A stretch of DNA of 64,000 nucleotides from Massilia sp. Root335. GTDB lineage: Bacteria; Pseudomonadota; Gammaproteobacteria; Burkholderiales; Burkholderiaceae_D. The position numbers were made by a program, and so were the translations under genes. The first letter of the stretch is position 1. Each line of letters begins with the position of its first letter. Shown here piece by piece: positions 36,549 through 45,448 of the stretch. A model generated the notes under the pieces. That model had not been told where the DNA came from and did no database searches. It saw only the letters and a list, made by a program, of their open reading frames with translations. The stretch spans positions 244,770-308,769 of the forward strand of contig NZ_LMCY01000048.1 in NCBI RefSeq assembly GCF_001425685.1, read 5' to 3'.

Positions 36549-37715
36549 TCAGCCCTTGTCGGCGACGTGGACGCTCTTGGCCTTGCCGAGCTCGGACGCC
36601 AGGCGCACCTTGGCGCCGGGACGCACGTTCTGCTTGCCCTCGGTGATGATCTGCTCGCTGCCGGCGAGACCGCTGACGGCAGCAATGAGGCCGGCGCCGT
36701 ACACGCGCTGCACGGGCACGAGGCGCGCGGAATGGTCTTTCTCGAGCGCGTACACGAACGTGCCCTGGGCATTGGTGATGATGGCGTTCTCCGGGATCAC
36801 GACGGCATCCTTCAGCGTCTGCACGACGACCTTCGTGTTCACGTACTGGCCGGGCCACAGGGTCGTGTCGCGATTGTCGAACTCGGCCTTCACCTTGATC
36901 GTGCCGGCCGTCGGGTCGACCGTGTTGTCGACGAAGCTCAGCTGGCCCTTGACCGGCGCCAGTCCCGCGCCCGGCAGGGCCTCCACGTCGACCTTGCCGC
37001 GCTTCTGGGCCGCCAGCAGCGCCGGCAGGCTCGCTTCCGGCAAGGTGAACGCGACGGTGATCGGGTCCAGCTGGGTGATCGTCGTGAGCGACGTCGCCGG
37101 CTGCACGAGGCTGCCCGGATAGACGTTGATGCCGCCCACGCGGCCCGCCATCGGCGCACGGATCGCCGTGTAGCTGGTCGTGACGCTGCTCGCGCGCGCG
37201 GCCGCGGCGTCGGCCTGCAAGGTGGCGCGGGCCTGGTCGACCTGGGCGCGCAAGGTGTCGACGGCGCTCTGGGCGATGAAATGCTGGGCGAACAAATCCT
37301 GGCTGCGCTTGAACTGGCGTTCGAGGTCGGCCAGCGACGCGCGGTCGCGCGCGACCTGGGCCTGCGCCTTGTCGAGGTTCGCGCGGTCTTCGCGGTCGTC
37401 GAGCGAGAACATCAGCTCGCCCTGTTTGACGAACTGCCCTTCCTTGATGTGGACCTGGCGGATCGTGGCCGTCGTCTGCGGGTGCAGGTCGACGGTGCGG
37501 ATCGGCGTGACGGTCCCGTTGGCCTGCTGCACGACGGCCACGTCCTGGCGCTGCGGCGCCACCACGTTGACGATGGCCGGCGGCTGCGCGCCCTTGCCCT
37601 TGCCGCCCGCGGCGGCCCCGTCGGCATGCGAATCCGATCCATGGTTCATGGTCCACGCAGCGGCGCCGGCGGCGGCGACGATGCCGACGATGATCGCGAT
37701 GTTTTTACTTTTCAT
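36549..37715 (-). CDS. RND efflux periplasmic adaptor (membrane fusion protein)
   Basis: Links the RND pump to an outer membrane channel. The 388 residues begin MKSKNIAIIVGIVAAAGAAAW, an N-terminal anchor, followed by a barrel-sandwich hybrid (VDLHPQTTATIRQVHIKEGQ), a helical hairpin around 120-190, the second lipoyl half (TAIRAPMAGRVGGINVYPG) and beta-barrel/MP domains. The ATG at 37715 is preferred over in-frame upstream starts because the anchor then sits at the N terminus. It is just downstream of a two-component system on the same strand. Confidence 0.92.
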   Translation of the reverse strand: MKSKNIAIIVGIVAAAGAAAWTMNHGSDSHADGAAAGGKGKGAQPPAIVNVVAPQRQDVAVVQQANGTVTPIRTVDLHPQTTATIRQVHIKEGQFVKQGELMFSLDDREDRANLDKAQAQVARDRASLADLERQFKRSQDLFAQHFIAQSAVDTLRAQVDQARATLQADAAAARASSVTTSYTAIRAPMAGRVGGINVYPGSLVQPATSLTTITQLDPITVAFTLPEASLPALLAAQKRGKVDVEALPGAGLAPVKGQLSFVDNTVDPTAGTIKVKAEFDNRDTTLWPGQYVNTKVVVQTLKDAVVIPENAIITNAQGTFVYALEKDHSARLVPVQRVYGAGLIAAVSGLAGSEQIITEGKQNVRPGAKVRLASELGKAKSVHVADKG

Positions 37716-37895
37716 TCCATTCCCTGTGCCGCGGTTGGGCGGCCGATCTCTTTTAACCCTGCGCCGCCGACGGGCGGCCGGATCTCTTTTGTATTTATGC
37801 GATGAGGATGACGTCGGCCGGACAGGCCCAGTCTCCGGCAAGGATTGTCCCACACGGGTGTAACAGCATTGTTTCTGCCCGTGCGATTTTTTGGC

Positions 37896-39263
37896 TTACT
37901 TGCCCGGGTAATATTCCGGCAACATCAGGGTCGCCTCCAGCCCGCCTTCCGGGTGATTGGCCAGGCTGATGCTGCCGCCGTGCTGCTCGGCGATGTTGCG
38001 GGCGATGGTCAGACCCAGGCCCGTCCCGCCCGACTCGCGCGAGCGCGACGTTTCCACCCGGTAGAACGGATCGAACACGCGTGCCAGCTCGACGCCGGGG
38101 ATGCCGGGGCCGGCGTCGCGGATGCGGATGCGCGCGGCGCCGTTGATGCGGTCGACGCTGACCCTGGCCGCGTGGCCGTACTTGACGGCGTTGTCGATCA
38201 GGTTGACGAGGCAGCGGCGCAAGTCCATCGGCCGGCCCAGCAACGCCATGCCGGCATGGCCGGACAAGGTCACGCGCTGGCAGCTCTCGGCCGCGTCGGC
38301 GCACACGGAATCCAGCAGCGAGTCGAGATCCAGCATCTGCATGGCTTCGTTCGTGTCCATGCTGCGCGCCAGGTCGAGCCCTTCGCGCACCATCGCCTGC
38401 ATCGCGGACAGGTCGCCGATCAGGCGCTCCTGCAGTTCCGGTTCGCTGACCTTTTCCAGGCGCAGGCGCATGCGCGTGAGCGGCGTCTGCAGGTCGTGCG
38501 TGATCGCGGCCAGCATCTGCGTGCGCTGGAAGATGTACTGGCGGATGCGCGCCTGCATCGCGTTGAAGGCGGCGCTGGCCTGGCGGATCTCGTCGGCGCC
38601 CGTGAGGTCGAGCGGCGGGTGGTTGATGTCGTTGCCGAGGTCTTTCGCCGCCTGCGCCAGCTGCTTCAGCGGCCGCGTCGTCATCCGTGCCACGAGGTAG
38701 GCGAGGAAGGCGACGCTGACGAGGAAGATCGAAATGGTCCACGTGTAGTCCGTGCGCTGGGGCGACGTGGCCGAGCGCGGGGGCAGCACGGACAGCACGA
38801 GCTCGTCGCCGTCGCGCAGGCGCACGCTGATGCTCTCGCACGTGCCGCGCCACTTCATGCGCATCAGGCCGAACACGACGGGCTGGTCGCGCGCCGTCGC
38901 GCACGCGGCCGGGCGCGCGGCCAGCGAGCGCATCACATAACCTTTCCCCATGCGGGCGGCCAGGGCTTGCGTGAATTCGGAATTGACCTGGGCCAGCGCG
39001 GCCGGGTGGATGTCGACGTCGACGAGCTGCATGCCGGGACGGTTGGCCACGTCCAGATAGGCTTTGCGCGCGGACTCGGGGACGATCTCGGTGGCCATGA
39101 TCAGCTGCTCGGCGCGGTCGAGCATGTGCAGGTCGCGGAACTCGTCGATGACGCGCTGGCGCTCGGCGTCGGCCAGCAGCTGGGTCAGCGCGGCCGTGAG
39201 CAGGATGCCCAGCAGCAGGGTGGCAAACACGCGGCCCGTCATCGAGCCGAGGAAAGCTCTCAC
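37896..39263 (-). CDS. EnvZ/OmpR-type sensor histidine kinase
   Basis: Membrane sensor of 455 residues. TM1 is at about 10-30, a periplasmic loop spans 31-175, and TM2 is at about 176-194. A HAMP domain is followed by the H-box LAAITHDLQTPLTRMRL with phospho-acceptor His256, N-box NLIDNAVKYG, G1 DAGPGIPG and G2 GGTGLGLTIA. The start is a GTG at 39263 whose last two bases overlap the regulator's TGA (GTGA), so translation is coupled. It lies directly upstream of the efflux genes, suggesting it controls them. The signal is unknown. Confidence 0.93.
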   Translation of the reverse strand: MRAFLGSMTGRVFATLLLGILLTAALTQLLADAERQRVIDEFRDLHMLDRAEQLIMATEIVPESARKAYLDVANRPGMQLVDVDIHPAALAQVNSEFTQALAARMGKGYVMRSLAARPAACATARDQPVVFGLMRMKWRGTCESISVRLRDGDELVLSVLPPRSATSPQRTDYTWTISIFLVSVAFLAYLVARMTTRPLKQLAQAAKDLGNDINHPPLDLTGADEIRQASAAFNAMQARIRQYIFQRTQMLAAITHDLQTPLTRMRLRLEKVSEPELQERLIGDLSAMQAMVREGLDLARSMDTNEAMQMLDLDSLLDSVCADAAESCQRVTLSGHAGMALLGRPMDLRRCLVNLIDNAVKYGHAARVSVDRINGAARIRIRDAGPGIPGVELARVFDPFYRVETSRSRESGGTGLGLTIARNIAEQHGGSISLANHPEGGLEATLMLPEYYPGK

Positions 39264-39988
39264 GTGCTCGGCTCCACCGTGACCTGGCCGGCCAGCACAT
39301 AGCCGCCGTTGCGGACGGTCTTGATGATCTGGGGCATGCGCGCATCCTCGCCGAGCTTCTGGCGCAGGCGGCTGATCTGGATGTCGATCGAACGGTCGAA
39401 CGGGTCGGCGTCGCGGCCCTGCGTGAGGTTCAGCAGCTGGTCGCGGTTGAGCACGCGGTTCGGGTGCTCCAGGAACACGCGCAGCAGGCGGAATTCGGCA
39501 CCCGACAGCATGATGATCACGCCCTGCGGATTGACGAGGTGGCGCGCGGTGAGGTCGAGCGTCCAGCCCGAGAATTTCATCTGCTGCACGTTCTCGGCTT
39601 GCGAGGTCGGCGGCATCGCGTGGCTGCGGCGCAGGACGCTGCGGATGCGCGCCAGCAGCTCGCGCGGCTCGAACGGCTTGGGCAGGTAGTCGTCGGCCCC
39701 CATTTCCAGGCCGAGAATGCGGTCCAGCGGCTCGCTGCGGGCGGTCAGCATGATGACGGGCATGGTCGAATGCGCGCGCAGCTTGCGGCACAGCGTGAGG
39801 CCGTCGTCGCCGGGCAGGTTCAGGTCGAGCACGATCAGGTCGGGACGCGACTCGTCCAGGAGTTTCCACATGGCGGTGCCGTCGGCCGCGGCAAGCGCGC
39901 GGTAGCCGTTCGCCTCCAGGTAATCGGCCAGCAGCGAGCGGATATCGCGGTCGTCGTCGACGATCAGGATGGTAGATGGATTGTCCAT
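39260..39988 (-). CDS. OmpR-family response regulator
   Basis: A 242-residue transcription factor. The receiver has acidic residues at 11-13, phospho-acceptor Asp55 in LIVLDLNLPG and Lys104 in LPKPFEPREL. The C-terminal winged helix contains SIDIQISRLRQKLGED and IKTVRNGGYVLAG. The ATG at 39988 gives a normal receiver N terminus. Its promoter region has 10-bp-spaced TTGTAT repeats that could be its own binding sites. Confidence 0.94.
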   Translation of the reverse strand: MDNPSTILIVDDDRDIRSLLADYLEANGYRALAAADGTAMWKLLDESRPDLIVLDLNLPGDDGLTLCRKLRAHSTMPVIMLTARSEPLDRILGLEMGADDYLPKPFEPRELLARIRSVLRRSHAMPPTSQAENVQQMKFSGWTLDLTARHLVNPQGVIIMLSGAEFRLLRVFLEHPNRVLNRDQLLNLTQGRDADPFDRSIDIQISRLRQKLGEDARMPQIIKTVRNGGYVLAGQVTVEPST

Positions 39989-40027
39989 GGCGTCATTATC
40001 GCGACTTGGGGCGGCGCTGAACAGCCA

Positions 40028-40078
40028 CTTTGTATCGGCTTGTATATGGATCTGATAGGGAAACAAATTGATACAAAG
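40028..40078. promoter_or_regulatory. Candidate OmpR-type operator between regulator and Spy-like gene
   Basis: Direct hexamers TTGTAT at 40030-40035 and 40040-40045 have a 10-bp period, the spacing used by OmpR-family dimers. A perfect 9-bp inverted repeat CTTTGTATC/GATACAAAG (40028-40036, 40070-40078) places a third TTGTATC on the other strand. The region divides the divergent regulator and Spy-like genes, so one site could control both. Confidence 0.5.
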
Positions 40079-40216
40079 AACGAGAGAGCGGAAACGCTGC
40101 GCTTACAACTCGAGGCCATGATGAACACCATGCGAAGACGACGCGATAGACGCCGATCGGAGCACGATGACAACGTTTGGCTGTTTGTCAATTTACCCCC
40201 CTGACTAGGATACGAG

Positions 40217-40699
40217 ATGAAAACCTATCGCAAACACCTGATTACCGCCCTGTCCGCGCTGACCCTCGGTACCGCCGCGCTGGGCGCTCACGCACAAACG
40301 ACGGACCAGGCCGCCCCGCCGGCCCGCCACGGCATGCAGCACCAGAAACCGACGCCGGAACAGCGCGCCGCGTTCCGTGCGAAGCGTATCGCCAGGCTGC
40401 ACGACGAGCTCAAGATCACGCCGGCCCAGGAAAACGCCTGGAACGCCTTCGTCGCCTCGATGCAGCCGCAAGCACGCCGGCAGCACGATCGCGCCGCCTG
40501 GGCCAATCTGACGGCGCCGGAACGCATGGCCAAGATGATCGACATGCAGAAGCAGCGCACGGCCGCCCTGGAGCAGCGCCAGGCGTCCCTGAACACGTTT
40601 TATTCGGTCCTGAGCGCGGACCAGAAGAAGACGTTCGACGAAAAGGCCGCGCGCTTCGGCCACGGGCACGGCCACGGCCACGGCATGCGCCACGGCTGA
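40217..40699 (+). CDS. Spy/CpxP-like LTXXQ-motif periplasmic protein
   Basis: A 160-residue secreted protein with a Sec signal peptide ending in GAHAQ and an all-helical body rich in Gln, Arg and Lys. It contains ELKITPAQENAWNAF and LSADQKKTFDEKAARF, the LTxxQ-type repeats of Spy/CpxP chaperones. The C terminus is histidine/glycine-rich (HGHGHGHGMRHG) and may bind metal. It is divergent from an OmpR-type two-component system, so envelope-stress or metal control is plausible. Confidence 0.82.
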   Translation: MKTYRKHLITALSALTLGTAALGAHAQTTDQAAPPARHGMQHQKPTPEQRAAFRAKRIARLHDELKITPAQENAWNAFVASMQPQARRQHDRAAWANLTAPERMAKMIDMQKQRTAALEQRQASLNTFYSVLSADQKKTFDEKAARFGHGHGHGHGMRHG

Positions 40700-40702
40700 T
40701 CG

Positions 40703-40825
40703 GTAGGGTGGGCATTTGAGGCCGGGGGCCTCAAATGAAACGTGCCCACGCGGCGATACGCGACGTTCGAGATGCCGCCCGTGCCGGCGAACGTCGAGCG
40801 CGTGGGCGGGGGCCGCCCACCCTAC
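40703..40825. repeat. GTAGGGTGGGC-family repeat flanking the dsbD 3' end
   Basis: Begins GTAGGGTGGGC at 40703 and ends with the inverse GCCCACCCTAC at 40815-40825, giving a 123-bp element with inverted ends. The last bases of the dsbD frame, including its TAG stop, are the end of the repeat (complement of CTA at 40822-40824). Confidence 0.75.
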
Positions 40826-42729
40826 AGCAACTTGGCCAGCGAGCCGAGGAATTTGTTCGTGTCCTGATAGCCGATCACCCGGCTATCGGGAATCTCCGCA
40901 CCCCGCTTGTCGAACATGATGATCCCCGGCGGCCCGAACAGGCCGAAGCGCTTGAGCATTGCCCGGTCATCCGCGTCGTTCGCCGTCACATCGACCTGCA
41001 GCAGCACCGTATTCGCCAGCCGCGCCTTGACGGCCGGATCGACGAAGGTCAGCTTTTCCATCTCCTTGCACGACACGCACCAGTCCGCATAAAAATCCAG
41101 CAGCGCCGTGCGGCCGCCCGTCGCGGCCAGGGCGGCGTCGAGCTGGGTCACGGTCTTGATACGCGTGAATGCGAGTGGCTGCGCCGGCGCGCCGCCCGTG
41201 AAGCGGGCCAGCGGCGCAATCGGATCGCGCGCGCCGCTGGCCGCGCCCACGAGCTGGACCGCGCCGAGCACGACACACGCCGCGCCGAGGGCCGAGCCGG
41301 CCCAATGCCCGTTTTTACCAAGACCGCGCAGCAGATAAAAGCCATAGCCCAGCAGCAGCGCGGCCCACAGCAGCATCTGCGCGAGGCCCGGCAGCACGGG
41401 CGCGGCCATCCACAAGGCCATCGCCAGCATCAGCACGCCGAAGAAACGCTTCACGGCCTCCATCCACATGCCGGCGCGCGGCAGCAGCGAGCCGGCCGAC
41501 ACGCCGACGAGCAGCAGCGGAATGCTCATCCCGATCGCCATCGCGAACAGGGCGGCGCCGCCGATGACGACGTCGCGCGTCTGGCTGATGTACACGAGCG
41601 CGCCCGCGAGCGGCGCGGCCACGCACGGGCCGACGATCAGCGCGGAGATGGCGCCCATCACGAACACGCCGGCCAGCTTGCCGGACGCCTGGCGCCCGGA
41701 GGCGCTGGCCAGGCGGGTCTGCAGCGCGGCCGGCACCTGTAGCTGGAACACGCCGAACATCGACAGCGACATCGCCGCGATCAACAAGGCGAAGCTCGAC
41801 AGCACCCACGGATTCTGCAGCGCGGCCGCGAGCCCCTCGCCGACGAGGCCGGCGGCGACGCCGAGCGCCGTGTAGACGATCGCCATCCCGAGCGAATACG
41901 CGAGCGACAGCACGAGGCCACGCGAGCGGTGCACCTGCCCGCCCTCCCCCACGATGATCGACGACAGGATCGGCACCATCGGCAGCACGCACGGCGTGAA
42001 CGCGAGGCCCAGGCCCAGGAGGATGAAGGCGGGGATGATGGCGAGCAGGCGGCCGCCCTGCAGCAGCGACGCGATGCCGGACAGTTCGGATGGCGCGCCG
42101 CGCGCGGGCGCAGGCGCAGGCGCCGCGGGCGCGGCGGACTGCGCGGCCGGTGCCGCTGCCGGTGCCATCGCGGCGGGCGTATCGACTTGCGGCGCCGGCT
42201 GGGCGGCTTTGCCCGGGAATGCGAAGGCGCCCTGGCCGGGCGGCAGCGACTGCCCCGGCGCGACGCTCATCTGCGGCTCGCCGCCGCCCGGCGCGAGCTG
42301 GACCGACGTGTCCTGCGGCGGATAGCACAGGCCCTTGTCCGCGCAGCCCTGGCCGCTGGCGTTCAGCGTGAACGGCCCCGTGGCCTCGACGGGGATGCGG
42401 ATCTCGACGCCGTGGTGATAGGTCTCGACGTTCTTCTGGAACGTGTCGTCGAACTTGACCTTGCCCGGCGGGATGGCGGGCTCGCCCAGCCTGGCGCCGT
42501 TCGCGCTGAAGTGGAAGCGCTCGCGGTACATGTAGTAGCCGTCGGCGATCGCATAATTCACGACGATCGTGTGCGCATCCGCCATGTGCGCGGAAAACTT
42601 GAACGCCTGTTCGGGCGGCAGGAAATCGTCGTCCGCGTGGGCGACGGGGACGAAGGCGAGGCAGGCCAGCAGCAGCGTGCACAGCGCGGCCAGCAGGCGT
42701 GCGGCGGGCGAGGAGGAGAATCGGGACAT
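40822..42729 (-). CDS. dsbD: Thiol:disulfide interchange protein DsbD
   Basis: Transfers electrons from cytoplasmic thioredoxin to periplasmic isomerase and cytochrome maturation proteins. The 635 residues have a Sec signal peptide ending AHADD and the alpha domain with CADKGLCYPPQ. After an Ala/Pro linker comes the eight-helix beta domain with TPCVLPMVP and VGPCVAAPLAG cysteines, then a C-terminal thioredoxin domain with WCVSC (Cys551, Cys554). All three cysteine pairs are present. The stop codon falls inside a GTAGGGTGGGC repeat. Confidence 0.96.
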   Translation of the reverse strand: MSRFSSSPAARLLAALCTLLLACLAFVPVAHADDDFLPPEQAFKFSAHMADAHTIVVNYAIADGYYMYRERFHFSANGARLGEPAIPPGKVKFDDTFQKNVETYHHGVEIRIPVEATGPFTLNASGQGCADKGLCYPPQDTSVQLAPGGGEPQMSVAPGQSLPPGQGAFAFPGKAAQPAPQVDTPAAMAPAAAPAAQSAAPAAPAPAPARGAPSELSGIASLLQGGRLLAIIPAFILLGLGLAFTPCVLPMVPILSSIIVGEGGQVHRSRGLVLSLAYSLGMAIVYTALGVAAGLVGEGLAAALQNPWVLSSFALLIAAMSLSMFGVFQLQVPAALQTRLASASGRQASGKLAGVFVMGAISALIVGPCVAAPLAGALVYISQTRDVVIGGAALFAMAIGMSIPLLLVGVSAGSLLPRAGMWMEAVKRFFGVLMLAMALWMAAPVLPGLAQMLLWAALLLGYGFYLLRGLGKNGHWAGSALGAACVVLGAVQLVGAASGARDPIAPLARFTGGAPAQPLAFTRIKTVTQLDAALAATGGRTALLDFYADWCVSCKEMEKLTFVDPAVKARLANTVLLQVDVTANDADDRAMLKRFGLFGPPGIIMFDKRGAEIPDSRVIGYQDTNKFLGSLAKLL

Positions 42730-42800
42730 GGGTCGGAAGATTGGTTCAACGCATCAGCATGGTACACCGGGTGTGCATCCGCTGCAGGCCTTCGACAGGC

Positions 42801-42832
42801 GAAAAAAAACCAGGCGCAACGGCCTGGTTTTT
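42801..42832 (-). terminator. Terminator of the alpha operon (after rplQ)
   Basis: Minus-strand stem ACCAGGC/GCCTGGT (42809-42815 with 42822-42828) is followed by a run of T (complement of the A8 at 42802-42809). It lies 20 bp after the rplQ stop and ends the long ribosomal protein cluster. Confidence 0.88.
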
Positions 42833-42851
42833 CATGAACGCCGAGTAGCGA

Positions 42852-43247
42852 TTACTCTGCGGTCGGTGCTTCGTCAGCCGAAGTGACTTCCGGACGGTCG
42901 ACCAGCTCGACGAACGCCATCGGTGCGTTGTCGCCAACGCGGAAGCCCATCTTCAGGATGCGGATGTAGCCGCCCGGACGCGCGTTGTAGCGCGGGCCGA
43001 TTTCGGCGAACAGCTTCTGCACGATTTCGCGGTCACGCAGGCGGGCGAATGCCAGGCGCTTGTTGGCCAGGGTGTCGCTCTTGCCCAGGGTGATGATCGG
43101 CTCGACGACTTTGCGCAGTTCCTTGGCTTTCGGAACGGTGGTCTTGATCGCTTCGTGACGCAGCAGCGAAACGGTCATGTTGCGCAGCATGGCGAGACGG
43201 TGGGACGAGGTGCGGTTCAGCTTGCGAAGGCCGTGACGGTGACGCAT
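42852..43247 (-). CDS. rplQ: 50S ribosomal protein L17
   Basis: Last gene of the alpha operon. The 131 residues begin MRHRHGLRKLNRTSSHR, the L17 signature, and include RNMTVSLLRHEAIKTT and YIRILKMGFRVGDNAPMA. The acidic C-terminal tail is slightly longer than in E. coli. It is followed by an intrinsic terminator. Confidence 0.98.
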   Translation of the reverse strand: MRHRHGLRKLNRTSSHRLAMLRNMTVSLLRHEAIKTTVPKAKELRKVVEPIITLGKSDTLANKRLAFARLRDREIVQKLFAEIGPRYNARPGGYIRILKMGFRVGDNAPMAFVELVDRPEVTSADEAPTAE

Positions 43248-43365
43248 GGTATTTCCTTTCGAGTGTTTTAAATCCAGTTCTTCGATCGTTCACGCACACG
43301 CGTGACCGCGGACCGGTTCTAGGTTAAAAACTGCCCGGGCAACATTGCCCAGGCAGGTGATGCAA

Positions 43366-44343
43366 TTACTTTTCCAGACCTGCGGGCGGCCAGTTCTCCA
43401 GCTTCATGCCCAGGGTCAGACCACGGGAAGCCAGGACTTCCTTGATCTCGTTCAGCGACTTGCGGCCCAGGTTCGGCGTCTTCAGCAGTTCGTTTTCCGA
43501 ACGCTGGATCAGGTCGCCGATGTAATAGATGTTCTCGGCCTTCAAGCAGTTTGCCGAACGGACGGTCAGCTCCAGGTCGTCCACCGGACGCAGCAGGATC
43601 GGATCGACCAGCGGCGCACGCGACGGCGCTTCCGCGGCGGCTTCGGTGCCTTCCAGGGCGGCGAACACGTTCAGCTGGTCGACGAGGACGCGGGCCGACT
43701 GGCGGATCGCTTCTTCCGGCGTGATGACGCCGTTGGTCTCGATGTTGATGATCAGCTTGTCGAGGTCGGTACGCTGTTCGACACGGGCCGATTCCACGGC
43801 GTACGACACGCGGCGGACCGGCGAGAACGATGCGTCCAGGATGATGCGGCCGATGGTCTTGTTCGTGTCTTCCGACAGGCGGCGCACGTTACCCGGCACA
43901 TAGCCGCGGCCTTTTTCGACCTTGATCTGCATGTCCAGCTTGCCGCCAGCGGTCAGGTGGGCGATCACGTGATCCGGGTTGATCAGTTCCACGTCATGCG
44001 GCAGATCGATGTCGGATGCCAGGACCGGGCCTTCGCCTTCCTTCTTGAGGGTCAGCGTCACGGAGTCACGGTTGTGCACCTTGAACACGACGCCCTTCAG
44101 GTTCAGCAGCAGGTCGACGACGTCTTCCTGCACACCGTCCAGCGACGAGTACTCGTGCACGACGCCGGCGATCGTCACTTCGGTCGGCGCGTAGCCGATC
44201 ATCGACGACAGCAGGACGCGGCGCAGCGCGTTGCCCAGCGTGTGGCCATAACCACGTTCGAACGGTTCCATCACGACTTTCGCGTGGCCGGCGCCGAGCG
44301 TTTCGACATCGATAATACGTGGCTTCAACAAACTATTTTGCAT
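43366..44343 (-). CDS. rpoA: DNA-directed RNA polymerase subunit alpha
   Basis: Assembly platform of RNA polymerase. The 325 residues have the N-terminal domain (PFERGYGHTLGNALRRVLLSS) and the C-terminal DNA/activator-binding domain (ELTVRSANCLKAENIYYIGDL). The ATG at 44343 is preceded by GAGGA; an in-frame TTG 15 bp upstream overlaps that site. A REP-like insertion separates it from rpsD. Confidence 0.98.
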   Translation of the reverse strand: MQNSLLKPRIIDVETLGAGHAKVVMEPFERGYGHTLGNALRRVLLSSMIGYAPTEVTIAGVVHEYSSLDGVQEDVVDLLLNLKGVVFKVHNRDSVTLTLKKEGEGPVLASDIDLPHDVELINPDHVIAHLTAGGKLDMQIKVEKGRGYVPGNVRRLSEDTNKTIGRIILDASFSPVRRVSYAVESARVEQRTDLDKLIINIETNGVITPEEAIRQSARVLVDQLNVFAALEGTEAAAEAPSRAPLVDPILLRPVDDLELTVRSANCLKAENIYYIGDLIQRSENELLKTPNLGRKSLNEIKEVLASRGLTLGMKLENWPPAGLEK

Positions 44344-44463
44344 GAGTGTCCTCTTCAATACCCTCGGCTCGTTACACCGATAAGGCTGATGGCATCAGTA
44401 GAAACGCCTGCTTCTTCGAGCAGGCGGTACGGCGAATCTGGTGAGGCGCGACGGCAGAAAAAC

Positions 44464-44547
44464 CGTCGTTCCGGCGGAGGCGGGAACCCAATTTCTGCAA
44501 GCGCAGTCGGCTGCTCGAAATTGGGCCCCCGCCTGCGCGGGGGTGAC
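44464..44547. repeat. Inverted REP-like pair between rpsD and rpoA
   Basis: Units CGTCGTTCCGGCGGAGGCGG (44464-44483, continuing to AATTTC at 44495) and the opposed GAAATTGGGCCCCCGCCTGC (44517-44536, continuing to 44547) form a large stem of about 30 bp inside the alpha operon. Read on the transcribed strand this could form a strong mRNA hairpin between rpsD and rpoA. Confidence 0.75.
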
Positions 44548-44578
44548 AAATCGGGCGGCGCGCCGCCCGCTTTGTCAA

Positions 44579-45202
44579 TTAACGCGAGTACAGTTCGACG
44601 ATCAGCGCTTCGTTGACGTCGGCAGCGATCTCGTTACGCTCCGGGTACGAACGGAAGGTTGCTTCCATCTTCTTGGCATCGACCGACACCCAGCTCGGGA
44701 AACCAACCTGCTCGGCCAGCGACAGGGCTTCGAGGATACGGGTCTGCTTCTTGGCCTTTTCGCGGACAGCGATGACGTCGCCGGTCTTGACCTGGTACGA
44801 AGCGATGTTCACGACGTTGCCGTTCACGGTCAGGGCCTTGTGGCTGACCAGCTGGCGCGCTTCGGAACGGGTCGAGCCGAAGCCCATGCGGTAGACGACG
44901 TTGTCCAGACGCGATTCCAGCAGCTTCAGCAGGGTCTCGCCGGTGTTGCCCTTGCGGCGCGACGCTTCGGCGAAGTAGCGGCGGAACTGACGCTCCAGCA
45001 CGCCGTAGATACGCTTGACCTTCTGCTTTTCACGCAGCTGGTTGCCGTAGTCCGACGTACGCTGGCCCGACTTGACGCCGTGCTGGCCTGGCTTGACGTC
45101 CAGTTTGCACTTCGAATCGAGCGAGCGGCGTGCGCTCTTCAGGAACAGGTCGGTGCCTTCACGGCGCGACAGTTTTGCTTTAGGTCCGATATAACGTGCC
45201 AC
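44579..45202 (-). CDS. rpsD: 30S ribosomal protein S4
   Basis: Primary 16S-binding protein and, in many bacteria, the translational repressor of the alpha operon. The 207 residues start MARYIGPKAKLSRREGTDLFL and contain the S4 RNA-binding domain LDNVVYRMGFGSTRSEARQLVSH. Downstream of a 246-bp gap from rpsK that holds a candidate promoter. Confidence 0.98.
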   Translation of the reverse strand: MARYIGPKAKLSRREGTDLFLKSARRSLDSKCKLDVKPGQHGVKSGQRTSDYGNQLREKQKVKRIYGVLERQFRRYFAEASRRKGNTGETLLKLLESRLDNVVYRMGFGSTRSEARQLVSHKALTVNGNVVNIASYQVKTGDVIAVREKAKKQTRILEALSLAEQVGFPSWVSVDAKKMEATFRSYPERNEIAADVNEALIVELYSR

Positions 45203-45348
45203 GTTAAACTTCCTTTATTTTGATGATCACGCCCCGGATGCGAATCGATCGACGTTCGCAACAGGCGCTAGTCCGGTTCTTCGATGAGACCGGACGTGGC
45301 TTACAAAATACCCCGGACCGGGACGGCCCAAGGCGACAATAGCCGGGC

Positions 45349-45377
45349 AGTATAACCCATTTCGGGGTCAACTGCAC
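45349..45377 (-). promoter_or_regulatory. Candidate promoter between rpsK and rpsD
   Basis: Minus strand: TATACT (complement of 45349-45354) with GTGCAG 17 bp upstream (complement of 45372-45377). A TTGACC sits between them at poor spacing. The arrangement GTGCAGTT...TTATACTGCC closely resembles the rpsJ promoter at 63812. It would let rpsD-rpoA-rplQ be transcribed apart from rpsM-rpsK. Confidence 0.45.
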
Positions 45378-45448
45378 CGGCGATCTTTGACACCACGGCG
45401 TGTGGCGTATCGATACTGCGACAGGCGGACGAGCCGCCCGGGCAGCAA

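Noticed and set aside
33462..37805. 1447-codon open frame on the plus strand
   Set aside because: Antisense to the RND permease and adaptor genes, which have clear family motifs; the translated product is low-complexity His/Arg/Gln-rich.
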